Of a stretch of DNA of 64,000 bases, positions 19,288 to 28,543 are shown piece by piece; the stretch's first letter is position 1, and the number at the start of each line of letters is the position of its first letter. The DNA is from Sporosarcina aquimarina (GTDB lineage Bacteria; Bacillota; Bacilli; Bacillales_A; Planococcaceae). Location: the NCBI RefSeq assembly GCF_019748715.1, contig NZ_JACLBZ010000006.1, positions 1-64,000 on the forward strand. The letters are read 5' to 3'. The translations under genes and the position numbers were made by a program. The notes beneath the pieces are model-generated. The model was given only the letters and a program-made list of their open reading frames with translations. It did no database searches and was not told the origin of the DNA.

Positions 19288-20510
19288 CAGTAAAACTCAA
19301 AGTAGAAAATGTCACCAAGATTTTTGGACCCCGCCCTAAAAAGGTTATTCCGTTAATTGAAAAAGGTGCTTCTAAACGAGAAATTCTCGACAAGACCGGA
19401 CATACAGTCGGTGTCTATAATGCCAATATGGAAATTATGGAGGGCGAAACATTCGTCATCATGGGTTTATCGGGAAGCGGAAAATCCACGTTGATCCGTT
19501 GCTTTAATCTGCTGAACAAACCGACTTCAGGCGCAATTTACGTAGACGGGGAGAATATTGTCTCTTACAACAAGGAACAGTTGAAATTTTTCCGCCAAAA
19601 GAAAATTGCGATGGTTTTCCAGCACTTCGGTTTATTCAGCCACCGGACGGTTATGGAAAATATCGAATACGGTCTCGAAGTCCGCGGATTGTCCAAAAAC
19701 GAACGACGTGAGATTGCTCAAAAGCATATTGATACAGTCGGACTAAAAGGTTATGAGAATCAATATCCCGATGAACTCTCAGGTGGAATGCGTCAGCGTG
19801 TCGGTATTGCACGGGCTTTGACGAACGATCCGGATATTCTATTGATGGATGAGCCGTTCAGTGCGTTAGATCCACTCATTCGAAGAGAGATGCAGCTGGA
19901 GCTCTTGGATATTCAGACACGCTTGCAAAAGACCATTATTTTCATTACACATGACGTCAATGAAGCCTTCCGTATCGGTGACCGTGTGGCTGTCATGAAA
20001 GATGGCAATGTCGAGCAAGTCGGAACACCGGAAGATTTATTGGAATCACCGGCGAATGATTATATTGTTGAGTTCACACGGGAAATCGATCGTTCCAAAG
20101 TTTTGCAAGCTGAAAATATTATGTCGAAGCCATTGAGCATCGTAAATAGTAAAGACGGGTTGCATGTCGCTATTAAAAATATGGAAGAGCATGGAATCTC
20201 CAGCGTTTTCATTACGAACCGCGAGCGGCAATTACTCGGATTGGTCACTATTGATCAAGCGATTGACGGCGTAAAAAACCGCAAGACCATTGATGAAGTT
20301 ATGTCTACTGATGTGCGGACGGCTTACCCGGAAGAATATGTCCAAGATATTATTCCACGTGTGCTTGATTCTAAGTATCCACTTGTCGTTGTAGATGAGA
20401 CAAATCGAATTAAAGGAATCATTCTGCGTGTACATGTACTCTCAAGTATTATTAGTAATTCATCTGAAGATCAGGACGTTGAAGCGATCACACCAGCGGA
20501 AACCGTTTGA
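19284..20510 (+). CDS. glycine betaine ABC transporter ATPase with CBS domains
   Basis: A 408-residue OpuAA/ProV homologue. It has Walker A GLSGSGKST, signature LSGGMRQRVGIARAL, Walker B ILLMDEPFSALD and the His switch FITHDVNEAF. A C-terminal CBS pair (about 275-400) is present, used in OpuA-type transporters to sense ionic strength. The start overlaps the permease stop, with AGGAGGAGAT upstream. With the two preceding genes it forms a compatible-solute importer. Confidence 0.93.
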   Translation: MTVKLKVENVTKIFGPRPKKVIPLIEKGASKREILDKTGHTVGVYNANMEIMEGETFVIMGLSGSGKSTLIRCFNLLNKPTSGAIYVDGENIVSYNKEQLKFFRQKKIAMVFQHFGLFSHRTVMENIEYGLEVRGLSKNERREIAQKHIDTVGLKGYENQYPDELSGGMRQRVGIARALTNDPDILLMDEPFSALDPLIRREMQLELLDIQTRLQKTIIFITHDVNEAFRIGDRVAVMKDGNVEQVGTPEDLLESPANDYIVEFTREIDRSKVLQAENIMSKPLSIVNSKDGLHVAIKNMEEHGISSVFITNRERQLLGLVTIDQAIDGVKNRKTIDEVMSTDVRTAYPEEYVQDIIPRVLDSKYPLVVVDETNRIKGIILRVHVLSSIISNSSEDQDVEAITPAETV

Positions 20511-20522
20511 ACTGATGAATTT

Positions 20523-20567
20523 AAAAACTGAGAAGAAATGGCGATGGCCACTTCTTCCCAGTTTTTT
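20523..20567. terminator. bidirectional terminator after betaine operon
   Basis: Imperfect stem AAAACTGAGAAGA...TCTTCCCAGTTTT with an inner TGGC/GCCA, followed by TTTTTT. It separates the convergent ATPase gene and cobT. Confidence 0.8.
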
Positions 20568-20571
20568 CATG

Positions 20572-21618
20572 TCATTCATTCTTACCGGAGACCCCTGCGC
20601 TTTCGAAGGTCGCCATTTCATTGACCATGTAGACAGCAGATTGAATGATGCTAAAAGCTACCGCTGCACCTGTCCCTTCCCCAAGTCTCATGTCCAGTGA
20701 AACAATTGGTTCCTTCCCTAAGTATTCATAGGCTTTTTGATGGCCCGGCTCCATAGACTGATGGCCAAGTAACATATAGTTCACTGCACCTTTTCCAATA
20801 CTCTCCGCAACGCATGCAGCCGCCGTAGAAATAAACCCATCCAACAAAATTGGTATCCGATTCGATGCGGCTGCCAGCATTGCACCCGCCATTGCAGCAA
20901 TTTCCAAGCCGCCGACTTTGCGTAGTATGTCGTAGCCATCTTGTCGGTCCGGCTGATGAAATTCCAAAGCCTGTCGAACGACGTTGATTTTATGTACATG
21001 CTGTTCAGATGAAATTCCTGTTCCGAAGCCCACAAGCTCCGCAGGATCCATTCCCGTAATAGCCGCGACAATCGCACTGCTCGTAGTTGTATTACCGATA
21101 CCAACTTCTCCTACTACTAGACAGTCTACTCCTTTATCAAACAGTACCAGTGCTTCCTCGTAGCCTATTTGTATCGCTCTCTCTACTTCTTCCTCTGTCA
21201 TCGCCTCTGTACGTAAGAAATTTTGAGTACTTTGGCGAATTTTCCGGTTTTTCACTAGTCCCGTAAAATCATCACCGATCACACCGACATCCACCAATGA
21301 AAATTCGGCTTGCTGCTGTCTGCCAAATACATTGATCGCAGCTCCGCCTTGCGCCATATTGTCTACCATTTGACGTGTAACTTGCTGCGGGAATGCCGAA
21401 ATCCCTTCCTCGACGATGCCGTGATCCGCAGCGAACACGATAATACCGAGCTTATAGATGACCGGTTTGCGATGCCCCTTCATTTCGGCCAGTTGCATGA
21501 CAATTTCCTCTAATTTCCCTAAGCTTCCGACCGGCTTTGTCAGCATATCCAAGTAAGCCTTTGCTTCAACTCTTGCCTCTGTATCCAACATGGGGACATT
21601 GTAGTTATTCAATTTCAT
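20572..21618 (-). CDS. cobT: nicotinate-nucleotide-dimethylbenzimidazole phosphoribosyltransferase
   Basis: A 348-residue CobT that makes alpha-ribazole phosphate for the lower ligand of cobalamin. Recognisable are TKPVGSLGKLEE near the start, VFAADHGIVEEG, EVGIGNTTTSSAI, and the C-terminal LGEGTGAAVAF with the catalytic glutamate. It stands alone; other cob genes are not here, so nucleotide-loop assembly or salvage is encoded elsewhere. It agrees with the B12 riboswitch on metE. Confidence 0.95.
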   Translation of the reverse strand: MKLNNYNVPMLDTEARVEAKAYLDMLTKPVGSLGKLEEIVMQLAEMKGHRKPVIYKLGIIVFAADHGIVEEGISAFPQQVTRQMVDNMAQGGAAINVFGRQQQAEFSLVDVGVIGDDFTGLVKNRKIRQSTQNFLRTEAMTEEEVERAIQIGYEEALVLFDKGVDCLVVGEVGIGNTTTSSAIVAAITGMDPAELVGFGTGISSEQHVHKINVVRQALEFHQPDRQDGYDILRKVGGLEIAAMAGAMLAAASNRIPILLDGFISTAAACVAESIGKGAVNYMLLGHQSMEPGHQKAYEYLGKEPIVSLDMRLGEGTGAAVAFSIIQSAVYMVNEMATFESAGVSGKNE

Positions 21619-21768
21619 TCCTACTTTCTTGTTGTTCTTTAACTTCTCTTTACTAGTATATCATCCGTTGCGTGTATAGGCATATTTAGGAATGAAGGCT
21701 AGTTCCTTTAGGTTCAATTTACACCAATATGGGTATAGATAGGGTATAAAGAAAAGGAGACGATGTAC

Positions 21769-22269
21769 ATGATCAGCGAAAAATTAGCACAAGCTCTGAA
21801 TGAACAAATGAATAATGAATTCGCCGCCGCGCAAACGTATTTATCCATGGCATCTTATTGTGAATACCGCAACTATAGCGGATTTGCTCACTATTATTTA
21901 CAGCAAGTAGAAGAAGAGCGGTTCCATGCCATGAAAATTTATTCCTACTTAAATGACCGCGGTATTCATGCAGTCATTACGGAAATTCCCGCGCCTACTA
22001 CTTCTTTCGAAAATCTTGTGCATACTTTTGAAGTTGCGTTAGAACAGGAGAAAAAAGTAACAAAATCATTTTATGCAATCATGGATTTGGCATGGGAAGA
22101 AAAAGAACACGCGACAATCTCATTCCTCAACTGGTTCTTGGATGAACAAGTCGAAGAAGAAGCGACATTCGATAAGCATATCGAGTATTTGAAACGAATT
22201 CGCGATGATAAGAATGCGCTGTTCATTTACGAAAAGGAACTGGCGACACGCTCGTTTGCAGACGAATAA
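21769..22269 (+). CDS. ftnA: ferritin
   Basis: A 166-residue non-heme ferritin with ferroxidase ligands visible in NNEFAAAQTYL (Glu), EEERFHAMKIY (Glu and His) and the later EEKEHATISFLNWFLDEQ. It oxidises and stores iron in a 24-mer. The start at 21769 has AAGGAG 9 nt upstream; the ATG two codons earlier is too close to that site. Monocistronic, ended by a strong bidirectional terminator. Confidence 0.94.
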   Translation: MISEKLAQALNEQMNNEFAAAQTYLSMASYCEYRNYSGFAHYYLQQVEEERFHAMKIYSYLNDRGIHAVITEIPAPTTSFENLVHTFEVALEQEKKVTKSFYAIMDLAWEEKEHATISFLNWFLDEQVEEEATFDKHIEYLKRIRDDKNALFIYEKELATRSFADE

Positions 22270-22270
22270 A

Positions 22271-22310
22271 AATAGGCAAGCGCCGGTCGTCAGACCTTCG
22301 CTTGCCTATT
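22271..22310. terminator. bidirectional terminator after ferritin
   Basis: 12-bp stem AATAGGCAAGCG/CGCTTGCCTATT then TTTTCC on the plus strand; the minus strand ends in TATTTTTATTC. It overlaps the last codons of the convergent Cys-rich gene by five bases. Confidence 0.88.
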
Positions 22311-22497
22311 TTCCTGCAGTGATACGCTCCAGACACCTTTGACAAACACAGCGTTTGTGCAATTCTTCCCTCGGAATTTGACCAAACACTTCATCAGGAA
22401 ATTTTTTGTCTGTACACCAGCATTTTCCTCCGTCTTTCAAATTTCCATTACCGCATTGGTTATGCCCGTTGCAAATCGGACATACTGTCTTCCCCAT
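22306..22497 (-). CDS. cysteine-rich CWC-family protein
   Basis: A 63-residue protein with Cys pairs CPICNG, CGNG, CWC and CVCQRC, the pattern of the cysteine-rich CWC family, probably metal-binding. GAGGG lies upstream of the ATG. It is the last gene of a three-gene unit with a 49-residue membrane peptide and a dynamin/Era-like GTPase. Function unknown. Confidence 0.8.
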   Translation of the reverse strand: MGKTVCPICNGHNQCGNGNLKDGGKCWCTDKKFPDEVFGQIPREELHKRCVCQRCLERITAGK

Positions 22498-22510
22498 TCC
22501 ATTACCCTCT

Positions 22511-22660
22511 TCACATACGGTGTTTGTCCAACTCCGCAGTATTTTTCTTTTCCAGCTCTTCCACTCGCTCCTCCAATTCCTTATTGCGTTTCATGCTTTC
22601 CATCGAGTAAAGCCCTGCCAGTAAAGCGACCACAAATGTGGCATAATTAAACCACTCCAT
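22511..22660 (-). CDS. 49-residue membrane-anchored coiled-coil peptide
   Basis: Short gene starting MEWFNYATFVVALLAGLYSM, one N-terminal hydrophobic segment (about 5-19), followed by a charged heptad-like helix KELEERVEELEKK. AAAGGGGCGGG lies upstream of the ATG. It is 16 nt after the GTPase gene and 13 nt before the CWC gene. The tight spacing and good ribosome site support it as real; function unknown. Confidence 0.65.
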   Translation of the reverse strand: MEWFNYATFVVALLAGLYSMESMKRNKELEERVEELEKKNTAELDKHRM

Positions 22661-22676
22661 ACAACCCGCCCCTTTT

Positions 22677-23693
22677 TCACTTTTCTTTCTTTAAATACAT
22701 CTTGTAAACTTTCTTCAATGTCTCAGGCTTTAAATCCATATCATTTTCATACATATATTTCACAGCATAGCCGAGTGCGACAGTCATGGAACCAGCAACG
22801 CTAGCAGCCACGACCATTCCAGCGCCCGGTATGACTTTGACGATTTGACGAAATGCTGTTTTGCCGATATTCCCAACCACCGTTGCAATGATTAATTCCT
22901 TTGCGTGGTCTTTCGTAATCGGTTTTCCGTATAGAGTTGAAAGTTTCAACATCAAACCAACTTGTAAAGTGGTCAGCGGAACAAAGTCCGCTCCAGGAAT
23001 AGGGACTGCACCGATTGCGGCTGCCGATGCTCCAGCCGCCAAAATCCACCTTTTTGCGATGGATGGCTTATCTGCCATATTGGCCGCCAGCAAGAGATCC
23101 TTATTCACTTCCTTCAGCTGCTGAAGAATTTCTTTCTGCAATAACTCCATATGTTCTCCAGTCTTGGAGGAAATCGGAATGACAGGATACGCAAACTCAG
23201 TATGCTCTAGTATGTAGTTCACTAAACTTGGAATATCATCTGCCGCATCAATTTTATTCAGCACTATAATGACTTTCTTATTAAAAGTGGCAATTTTATT
23301 CAGTGATTTCAATTCCGTATCCGACAGCACAGTGCCTGCTGCATTTAAGAAAAATAAAATTACGTCGGCTTCATTGTAAAATTTTAATGTTTCTTGAGAG
23401 TGTTCTTGGTAAATATCATCGAGTCCCGGCGTATCGACAAACAGGATATTGTCTCGGTAGTAATACTTTTTGACTTCTTTCGTCTCTCCCGGTTGCGCTC
23501 CCACTTCAGCTACACTTTTTTGCATAAGCCGATTTAAAGTAGAGGATTTTCCTGCGTTGACATCCCCAATCATCGCAATCAATATTTCTTTCTTTAACTG
23601 TTCATTAATATCATCCGATTCTTGTTGAAAAATCTGATCGAATGCGTCATTTGACATGAAATTAGAAGTATTCATTCCTTCACATCCATTCAT
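22677..23693 (-). CDS. Era-like GTPase with C-terminal DUF697-type hydrophobic region
   Basis: A roughly 338-residue protein. The GTPase domain has G1 GDVNAGKSS, G3 DTPGLDD, G4 NKID and a G5-like SSKT. The C-terminal part (about 215-320) is Ala/Gly/Val-rich and probably membrane-associated, as in YcjF/DUF697 proteins. The role is unproven; membrane or stress functions are known for relatives. The start is uncertain: the ATG at 23693, or the one at 23675 just after GAAGGA. First gene of a three-gene unit. Confidence 0.78.
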   Translation of the reverse strand: MNGCEGMNTSNFMSNDAFDQIFQQESDDINEQLKKEILIAMIGDVNAGKSSTLNRLMQKSVAEVGAQPGETKEVKKYYYRDNILFVDTPGLDDIYQEHSQETLKFYNEADVILFFLNAAGTVLSDTELKSLNKIATFNKKVIIVLNKIDAADDIPSLVNYILEHTEFAYPVIPISSKTGEHMELLQKEILQQLKEVNKDLLLAANMADKPSIAKRWILAAGASAAAIGAVPIPGADFVPLTTLQVGLMLKLSTLYGKPITKDHAKELIIATVVGNIGKTAFRQIVKVIPGAGMVVAASVAGSMTVALGYAVKYMYENDMDLKPETLKKVYKMYLKKEK

Positions 23694-23723
23694 TTATTTT
23701 CAATACTCAGTTTAGTCTGTTGT

Positions 23724-23763
23724 AAAAAAGAGCATCAGTCATTCTACCTCTTCTGACTGATGC
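23724..23763 (-). terminator. ctaM terminator
   Basis: Stem GCATCAGTCA/TGACTGATGC with a 12-nt loop, followed on the minus strand by TCTTTTTTAC. Confidence 0.87.
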
Positions 23764-23794
23764 CCTTTTAAGTTGTTTACCAAACAATCTTCCC

Positions 23795-24352
23795 TTAATA
23801 ATAAGGCGAAATCAATATATACACAAGTACCCCGGTCAAGCTAACGTATAACCAAATCGGCATCGTCCATCGTGCAATTTTACGGTGACGCGCGTTTTCC
23901 ATATTCCAAGCTCTGGCGACACTTGTCAAAGCAAGCGGAACAATTACAGCAGCTAAGACAATATGAGAAAACAAAATGAAATAATAGAAACCAGCCATGA
24001 AACCACTGCCGCCATACGGAGTCGATTCAGCTAAATAATGATAGGCCACATAAGTGACTAAGAACAATGCAGTCGTACTGAATGCAGCGTATATGAATCG
24101 TTTATGAACCGTAATATTTTTCTTCAAAATGGCGACCAAAGCGCACACTAAGAAAATAAAGGTAAAACTATTAAAGATGGCATTCAAAAGAGGCAAGATC
24201 GTAATGTCGAAAGCAGTAAAGTCTTCGGCTCCCGGCAGACCTGACAGCACACCGATTGCTCCAATCAAAATCACCGAAATGATAATGATGGCCGGTCGGT
24301 AATTGCGCTTTTTGAATGAACTGGAACTAGCTGTTTGATTGCTGTAATTCAT
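23795..24352 (-). CDS. ctaM: DUF420/CtaM-family cytochrome oxidase assembly protein
   Basis: A 185-residue membrane protein with five hydrophobic segments and His residues in ITVHKRFIY, VAYHYLAES, FSHIVLA and ENARHRKIAR, typical of the DUF420 family (B. subtilis YozB, S. aureus CtaM). CtaM is required for heme-A-type oxidase maturation in S. aureus. ctaB lies 7 kb away. The assignment is by family. Confidence 0.82.
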   Translation of the reverse strand: MNYSNQTASSSSFKKRNYRPAIIIISVILIGAIGVLSGLPGAEDFTAFDITILPLLNAIFNSFTFIFLVCALVAILKKNITVHKRFIYAAFSTTALFLVTYVAYHYLAESTPYGGSGFMAGFYYFILFSHIVLAAVIVPLALTSVARAWNMENARHRKIARWTMPIWLYVSLTGVLVYILISPYY

Positions 24353-24379
24353 CTATTGTCACTCCAATTCTATATTTAT

Positions 24380-24553
24380 CAATTATGCCTCAGCATAATT
24401 GCGTCCGGATTTTTTCGAGCTTGCTCGAAAAGCTCCCTTAAAAACCCGTGACATCCCCCCGAAATTCAGCAGGCGTTTAAACACCCTCTGAACCGCAATA
24501 AAATCACATTCTTCATACCACATGCAGATTTAGAAGTATACTGCTGAAATCAG
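24380..24553 (-). mobile_element. 174-bp structured non-coding element, copy B
   Basis: Diverged relative of the element inside the FMN riboswitch. Same order of parts: terminal palindrome CAATTATGC-CTCA-GCATAATTG, hairpin TTTTCGAGC/GCTCGAAAA, TGACATCC, TTCAGCAGGCGTTTAAACACC hairpin, TTCATACC and CTGCTGAAATCAG at the other end. On the plus strand it directly follows ATTTAT. Stem positions differ between copies by paired changes (CACGCC/GGCGTG versus TATGC/GCATA), so the structure appears conserved. It contains no coding frame and lies between ctaM and the LysR gene. Confidence 0.6.
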
Positions 24554-24596
24554 ATAAGCTACCCTTCATATTAGCATAAGTAACCTATCGTAGACC

Positions 24597-25487
24597 TCAA
24601 ATTTGTGTCGAATTTTGCAATTGATTCGATGTTTCTTGATGGAAGTCTTCAATGACTTGAATGAACTTATAGATCGTCGGAGTTAAATACGAATCGGCAC
24701 GGCGGACGAAAACAGTTTTAATCTGACTATACTCCGATGGCAAGTGATAGCAATGAACGTGACCTTGTTCCACTAGATGAGCGACAGCCGATTTTGGAAC
24801 GAATGTCACGCCGAGACCTGCTGCTACACTACCGAGAATAGTCTCCAGCGTACCAAATTCCATCATTTTCGTCGGTTTAAATTGTTCATCCTCCAGCCAC
24901 TGTTCCAATCGGGCACGATAGCCGCATCCTTTACTGAAGCATAAAATCGGTTCATCTTTGATATCTTCTTTTGATTGAAACGGCTTGTCGGAAACAAGGA
25001 CGAGTTCTTCCTCCAAAACGTCATGGACCGCTAAATCAGGGTGCGTCGTGCCTTCGGAGATGAAAGCACCGTCCAATTGGTGGTGAAGCACTTTATATTG
25101 CAATTGTTCAGTGACGCCCGTCAGTAAAGATAAATCTACTTGTTTGTATTTTTTATTGTATCTCGAAAGAATGACCGGAAGTTTGATAACCGTTTCTACA
25201 GAGCCGATTTCCAGTTTTCCGGACGGCTCTTTGTCGTTTTGTACAACTTTCCTCATCTCATTCGTCAATGATAGAATTTTCTCGCTGTAGATCAACAGTC
25301 TTTTCCCTTCGGGCGTTAAAATCATCCCTCTATTATGGCGATTGAATAACGGTGTCTTCAGTTCATTCTCCAACTTCTGAATGCGAGAAGTAATATTCGA
25401 TTGAACGTAGCGCAGTTCTTTTGCCGCCTCCGTAATCGTGCCTTTTTCGGCTACCATTTGAAATATTTCCAAGTCTTTAAACTCCAT
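24597..25487 (-). CDS. LysR-family transcriptional regulator
   Basis: A 296-residue LysR protein: winged HTH at the N-terminus (MEFKDLEIFQMVAEKG, EAAKELRYVQSNITSRIQKLE) and a periplasmic-binding-like effector domain. The start at 25487 is 6 nt after AGGGGG; the ATG two codons earlier abuts that site. It is divergent from an EamA transporter gene with a dyad between them, so it probably regulates that transporter and itself. Effector unknown. Confidence 0.9.
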   Translation of the reverse strand: MEFKDLEIFQMVAEKGTITEAAKELRYVQSNITSRIQKLENELKTPLFNRHNRGMILTPEGKRLLIYSEKILSLTNEMRKVVQNDKEPSGKLEIGSVETVIKLPVILSRYNKKYKQVDLSLLTGVTEQLQYKVLHHQLDGAFISEGTTHPDLAVHDVLEEELVLVSDKPFQSKEDIKDEPILCFSKGCGYRARLEQWLEDEQFKPTKMMEFGTLETILGSVAAGLGVTFVPKSAVAHLVEQGHVHCYHLPSEYSQIKTVFVRRADSYLTPTIYKFIQVIEDFHQETSNQLQNSTQI

Positions 25488-25524
25488 CGTCATCCCCCTT
25501 TTCTTCTGTCTCTTTTATGATATC

Positions 25525-25555
25525 AATAATAATGATAGTAGTCATCATTATTATT
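25525..25555. promoter_or_regulatory. inverted repeat between lysR and transporter genes
   Basis: 12-bp arms AATAATAATGAT (25525-25536) and ATCATTATTATT (25544-25555) around a 7-nt spacer, 38 nt upstream of the LysR start. It is a likely LysR operator, containing ATGAT-N7-ATCAT. Confidence 0.6.
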
Positions 25556-25618
25556 CGTTTTACATGATGTCTATTTTCTAGTTTACTAGAGTAAGTACTT
25601 CGAGGGGAGTTTGGTCCA

Positions 25619-26596
25619 ATGAAAAACAAAATTATATGGGGAGCGTTTCTATGTTTTATCGCCAGTGCATCATGGGGCGCGATGTTCCCTGTTGCCAATA
25701 GCGCATTTAAAGCAATTGATCCCTTTTATTTCACATTGATTCGCTACGTATCGGTAACAATTTTACTCGTCATTTTATTGTGGTGGAAAGAAGGAAAACA
25801 GGCTTTTCGCTTGGAGAAGAGGGGTTTATCGCTTTGGTTTTTCGGTACGATGGCATTTGTTGTCTACAACTTGTTCATCTTCTGGGGCGAAGATCTGATG
25901 GGTGAACCGGGAATCATGGTTGCTTCCATTTCAGAAGCCATGATGCCGATGATTTCCATTGTAATCGTTTGGTTCATCAGCAGGCAAAAGCCGCATGGTT
26001 TTACATTAACATGTGTATTTACTGCATTTATCGGTGTGATGCTCGTCATTACAAAAGGTGATTTACGAACATTTTTGACTGCGACGGATGATATAATTCC
26101 GTCCTTGCTCATCTTTTTAGCTGTGATCGGCTGGGTGGTCTATACGATGGGCGGCAATCAGTTCAGCGAGTGGTCGTCATTGCGTTATTCCACATTAAGC
26201 TGTCTGCTCGGTACTGCCACAGCTTGTGTCATCGTCTTTTTCGTCACGCTGACTGGTTATATTTCCGTTCCGACACTTGCAACTGTGCAAACAGTTAGTC
26301 CGCATATGCTGTTTATGATTGTTTTCCCCGGTATCATTGCATTGCTTGGCTGGAATGTCGGAGTTCGAATTTTGTCACCATTAAATGGTCTACTATTCAT
26401 CAACTTTGTTCCAGTGACTACATTGGTCATTTCGTTTGTGCAAGGTTATCAGTTGACGGTGTTTGATTATATCGGTACGGTATTCATCATTCTTTCTCTT
26501 GTCGGCAATAACATTTTCTTGCGGTTGCAGCAAAAGCGCAAAGACGAAGTACGACAATACAAGAAACAATCTGCCGAGCCTAGTGTTTCGGCTTAA
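25619..26596 (+). CDS. EamA/DMT-family transporter
   Basis: A 325-residue protein with ten hydrophobic segments in two EamA repeats (ASWGAMFPVANSAFKAIDPF near the start; the second repeat from about residue 165). It probably exports metabolites or amino acids; substrate unknown. GGGGAG lies 9 nt before the ATG. It is divergent from a LysR gene, the usual arrangement for a regulated exporter. Confidence 0.88.
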   Translation: MKNKIIWGAFLCFIASASWGAMFPVANSAFKAIDPFYFTLIRYVSVTILLVILLWWKEGKQAFRLEKRGLSLWFFGTMAFVVYNLFIFWGEDLMGEPGIMVASISEAMMPMISIVIVWFISRQKPHGFTLTCVFTAFIGVMLVITKGDLRTFLTATDDIIPSLLIFLAVIGWVVYTMGGNQFSEWSSLRYSTLSCLLGTATACVIVFFVTLTGYISVPTLATVQTVSPHMLFMIVFPGIIALLGWNVGVRILSPLNGLLFINFVPVTTLVISFVQGYQLTVFDYIGTVFIILSLVGNNIFLRLQQKRKDEVRQYKKQSAEPSVSA

Positions 26597-26607
26597 ACAT
26601 GAAAAGT

Positions 26608-26649
26608 AAACAGGCGATGCAAAACCAATTGGTTTTGCATCGCCTGTTT
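26608..26649. terminator. strong bidirectional terminator
   Basis: 19-bp perfect stem beginning AAACAGGCGATGC with a 4-nt AATT loop, separating the EamA gene and the chemoreceptor gene. Confidence 0.85.
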
Positions 26650-26664
26650 CGTTGTTTGTGTAAT

Positions 26665-28281
26665 TCAAAATTTAAAACGGTGAACAATGCGATTTAGCGC
26701 GGCAGCTTGGTCTGTCAATCTGACCGCGTCACTCGCCAACTGCTGAATTCCTTCGACTTGCTCATCCATTCCAGCAACGGTTTCTGTAACACTATCTGTA
26801 AATTGTTCGGAAATGGTTGTGATCTGCTCGATAATTCTTTCAATCTGTTCGCCGTCTTGAATCATTTCTTCCGCATGACGGCTGTTGTTATTGACAGCAG
26901 ATTTCGTATCGATCACCGCTTCATTCATTTGATGGATGGATTGGCCGGCAACTTTGACGATTTCCACGCCTTCTTGAATTGTGTCGGTATTCGATTCCAC
27001 TTGCTGTACTGCAATTTTCACTTCATTGTTGGTTTGCTCCAGTGTTCGCACCACGTCATTCGCAAAATCATTCGTTTCTTCAGCTAGCTTACGGACTTCA
27101 TTGGCAACAACGGAGAAACCACTTCCCGCTTCACCTGCCCGTGCTGCTTCGATGGAGGCATTCAGTGCCAATAAGTTGGTCTGTTCCGCGATTTTCGTAA
27201 TCAGAGATACTTTTTGGATGACTTGATGGATATCTTCCGCCACTTGCATGATTTTCTGGGAAGATTTTTGCACGGCTTCATTTATTTGCTGCATCTTTTG
27301 CTCGGATTCTTCAATAGCTTGGCTACCCTCTTCTGCTGCTTGAGATGCATCTTCAGACTTTGCGAGCGTCTGCTGGATACGCGCTTCCATTTCACGGATG
27401 CCTTGCATCATCGTTTGGACCATGGCGTTTGCTGACTGTAATGAAGAAAGTTGTTGCTCCGTTCCGACCTGGAAGTTTTGCATGGTGTCCCCATATGCCG
27501 TGAAAACACTGGATAAGCGTTTCGCTTCAGATGCTTGATCTTGACTAATTTGGTCAACGATACCGGATGAACTATCCAGCTCTTTGACGATGTTTTTCGT
27601 GCCAATCACCATTTTATTAATTTCAAATCCAATTTGATTGAATTCCGATCTTGACCGTTCAGTGACTTCCGCCGTCAAATCCCCTGCCGAAATTTTTCTC
27701 GTGACTTGGCGCCAGGAACGGATGCCAATCATGACGGTTTTATAGAGTGCTATGATTGTAATAGCAGAAATAAGAAGCGATGCCACCGAAAAAATCAGCC
27801 CTTGGTTGAAAGGTAAATCAAGAAGATATACAATCAGTGCCATGATAAGGGCTGGCAGTAGAATAGCGCCCGTCATGCCGTAAAGAATATACTTTTGATG
27901 AACGATCCGACCGAGACGTAAACTATAGCGAGTGCCGTTTGATTTGATGATTGGGGCGGATGCGTCAATAAGACGTTCACCTGATTGTCGTTCATATATT
28001 TGCAGTAAAGGTTGGTCAGTATTCGCAGCTTTCAAGCCAACAGGATCAGAAAATAACGTTCCTTCCCATAATCGGTTTGTATGGATGTAGCTGCGCCCTG
28101 TCTCGTCGACGATGACAAAGTATTCATCTTCATTCAACTCATCATCCAGCAATCTATGAAGCTGTTTGTAATTTTTTTCAAATGAATGTTCATTTTCCAC
28201 TAGAGGTTGAATGCGTTTTGTTACTTTTTCTACTTTGTTAAGCGCTTTTCTTGCAGATGATGATCTTAATAGCTTCTCCAT
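26665..28281 (-). CDS. methyl-accepting chemotaxis protein with cytoplasmic-looking N-terminal sensor
   Basis: A 538-residue chemoreceptor. No N-terminal membrane segment is evident: residues 1-130 are soluble and include a PAS/Cache-like [16 protein letters not shown] stretch. Two adjacent hydrophobic segments follow (about 132-180), then a HAMP region. A full signalling domain has the conserved hairpin tip [19 protein letters not shown] and [13 protein letters not shown] lies 7 nt before the ATG. Both termini are predicted to be cytoplasmic. Ligand unknown. Confidence 0.92.
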   Translation of the reverse strand: MEKLLRSSSARKALNKVEKVTKRIQPLVENEHSFEKNYKQLHRLLDDELNEDEYFVIVDETGRSYIHTNRLWEGTLFSDPVGLKAANTDQPLLQIYERQSGERLIDASAPIIKSNGTRYSLRLGRIVHQKYILYGMTGAILLPALIMALIVYLLDLPFNQGLIFSVASLLISAITIIALYKTVMIGIRSWRQVTRKISAGDLTAEVTERSRSEFNQIGFEINKMVIGTKNIVKELDSSSGIVDQISQDQASEAKRLSSVFTAYGDTMQNFQVGTEQQLSSLQSANAMVQTMMQGIREMEARIQQTLAKSEDASQAAEEGSQAIEESEQKMQQINEAVQKSSQKIMQVAEDIHQVIQKVSLITKIAEQTNLLALNASIEAARAGEAGSGFSVVANEVRKLAEETNDFANDVVRTLEQTNNEVKIAVQQVESNTDTIQEGVEIVKVAGQSIHQMNEAVIDTKSAVNNNSRHAEEMIQDGEQIERIIEQITTISEQFTDSVTETVAGMDEQVEGIQQLASDAVRLTDQAAALNRIVHRFKF

Positions 28282-28543
28282 TCACTTTCCCCCATCCGTG
28301 CGTATCTACTATATATTTACTATAGCATAAAGTGTGAGGAAAGTTATACGTATTTTGAATATTGTAGTTATTGAGCTGGCGAATTTGCAAAATGCAAATC
28401 TTCAATTACTATCTAATAATCCAGTCAGACAATAAAATTCCAATCTCCCAAATCTAGTTTAAGCCTCTTAATTTGATTTGCGCGATGGATTCTTTTACAC
28501 TTGTTTACGCAAAAGATTTAGTCCTCAATAGGAGTGGTACTTA

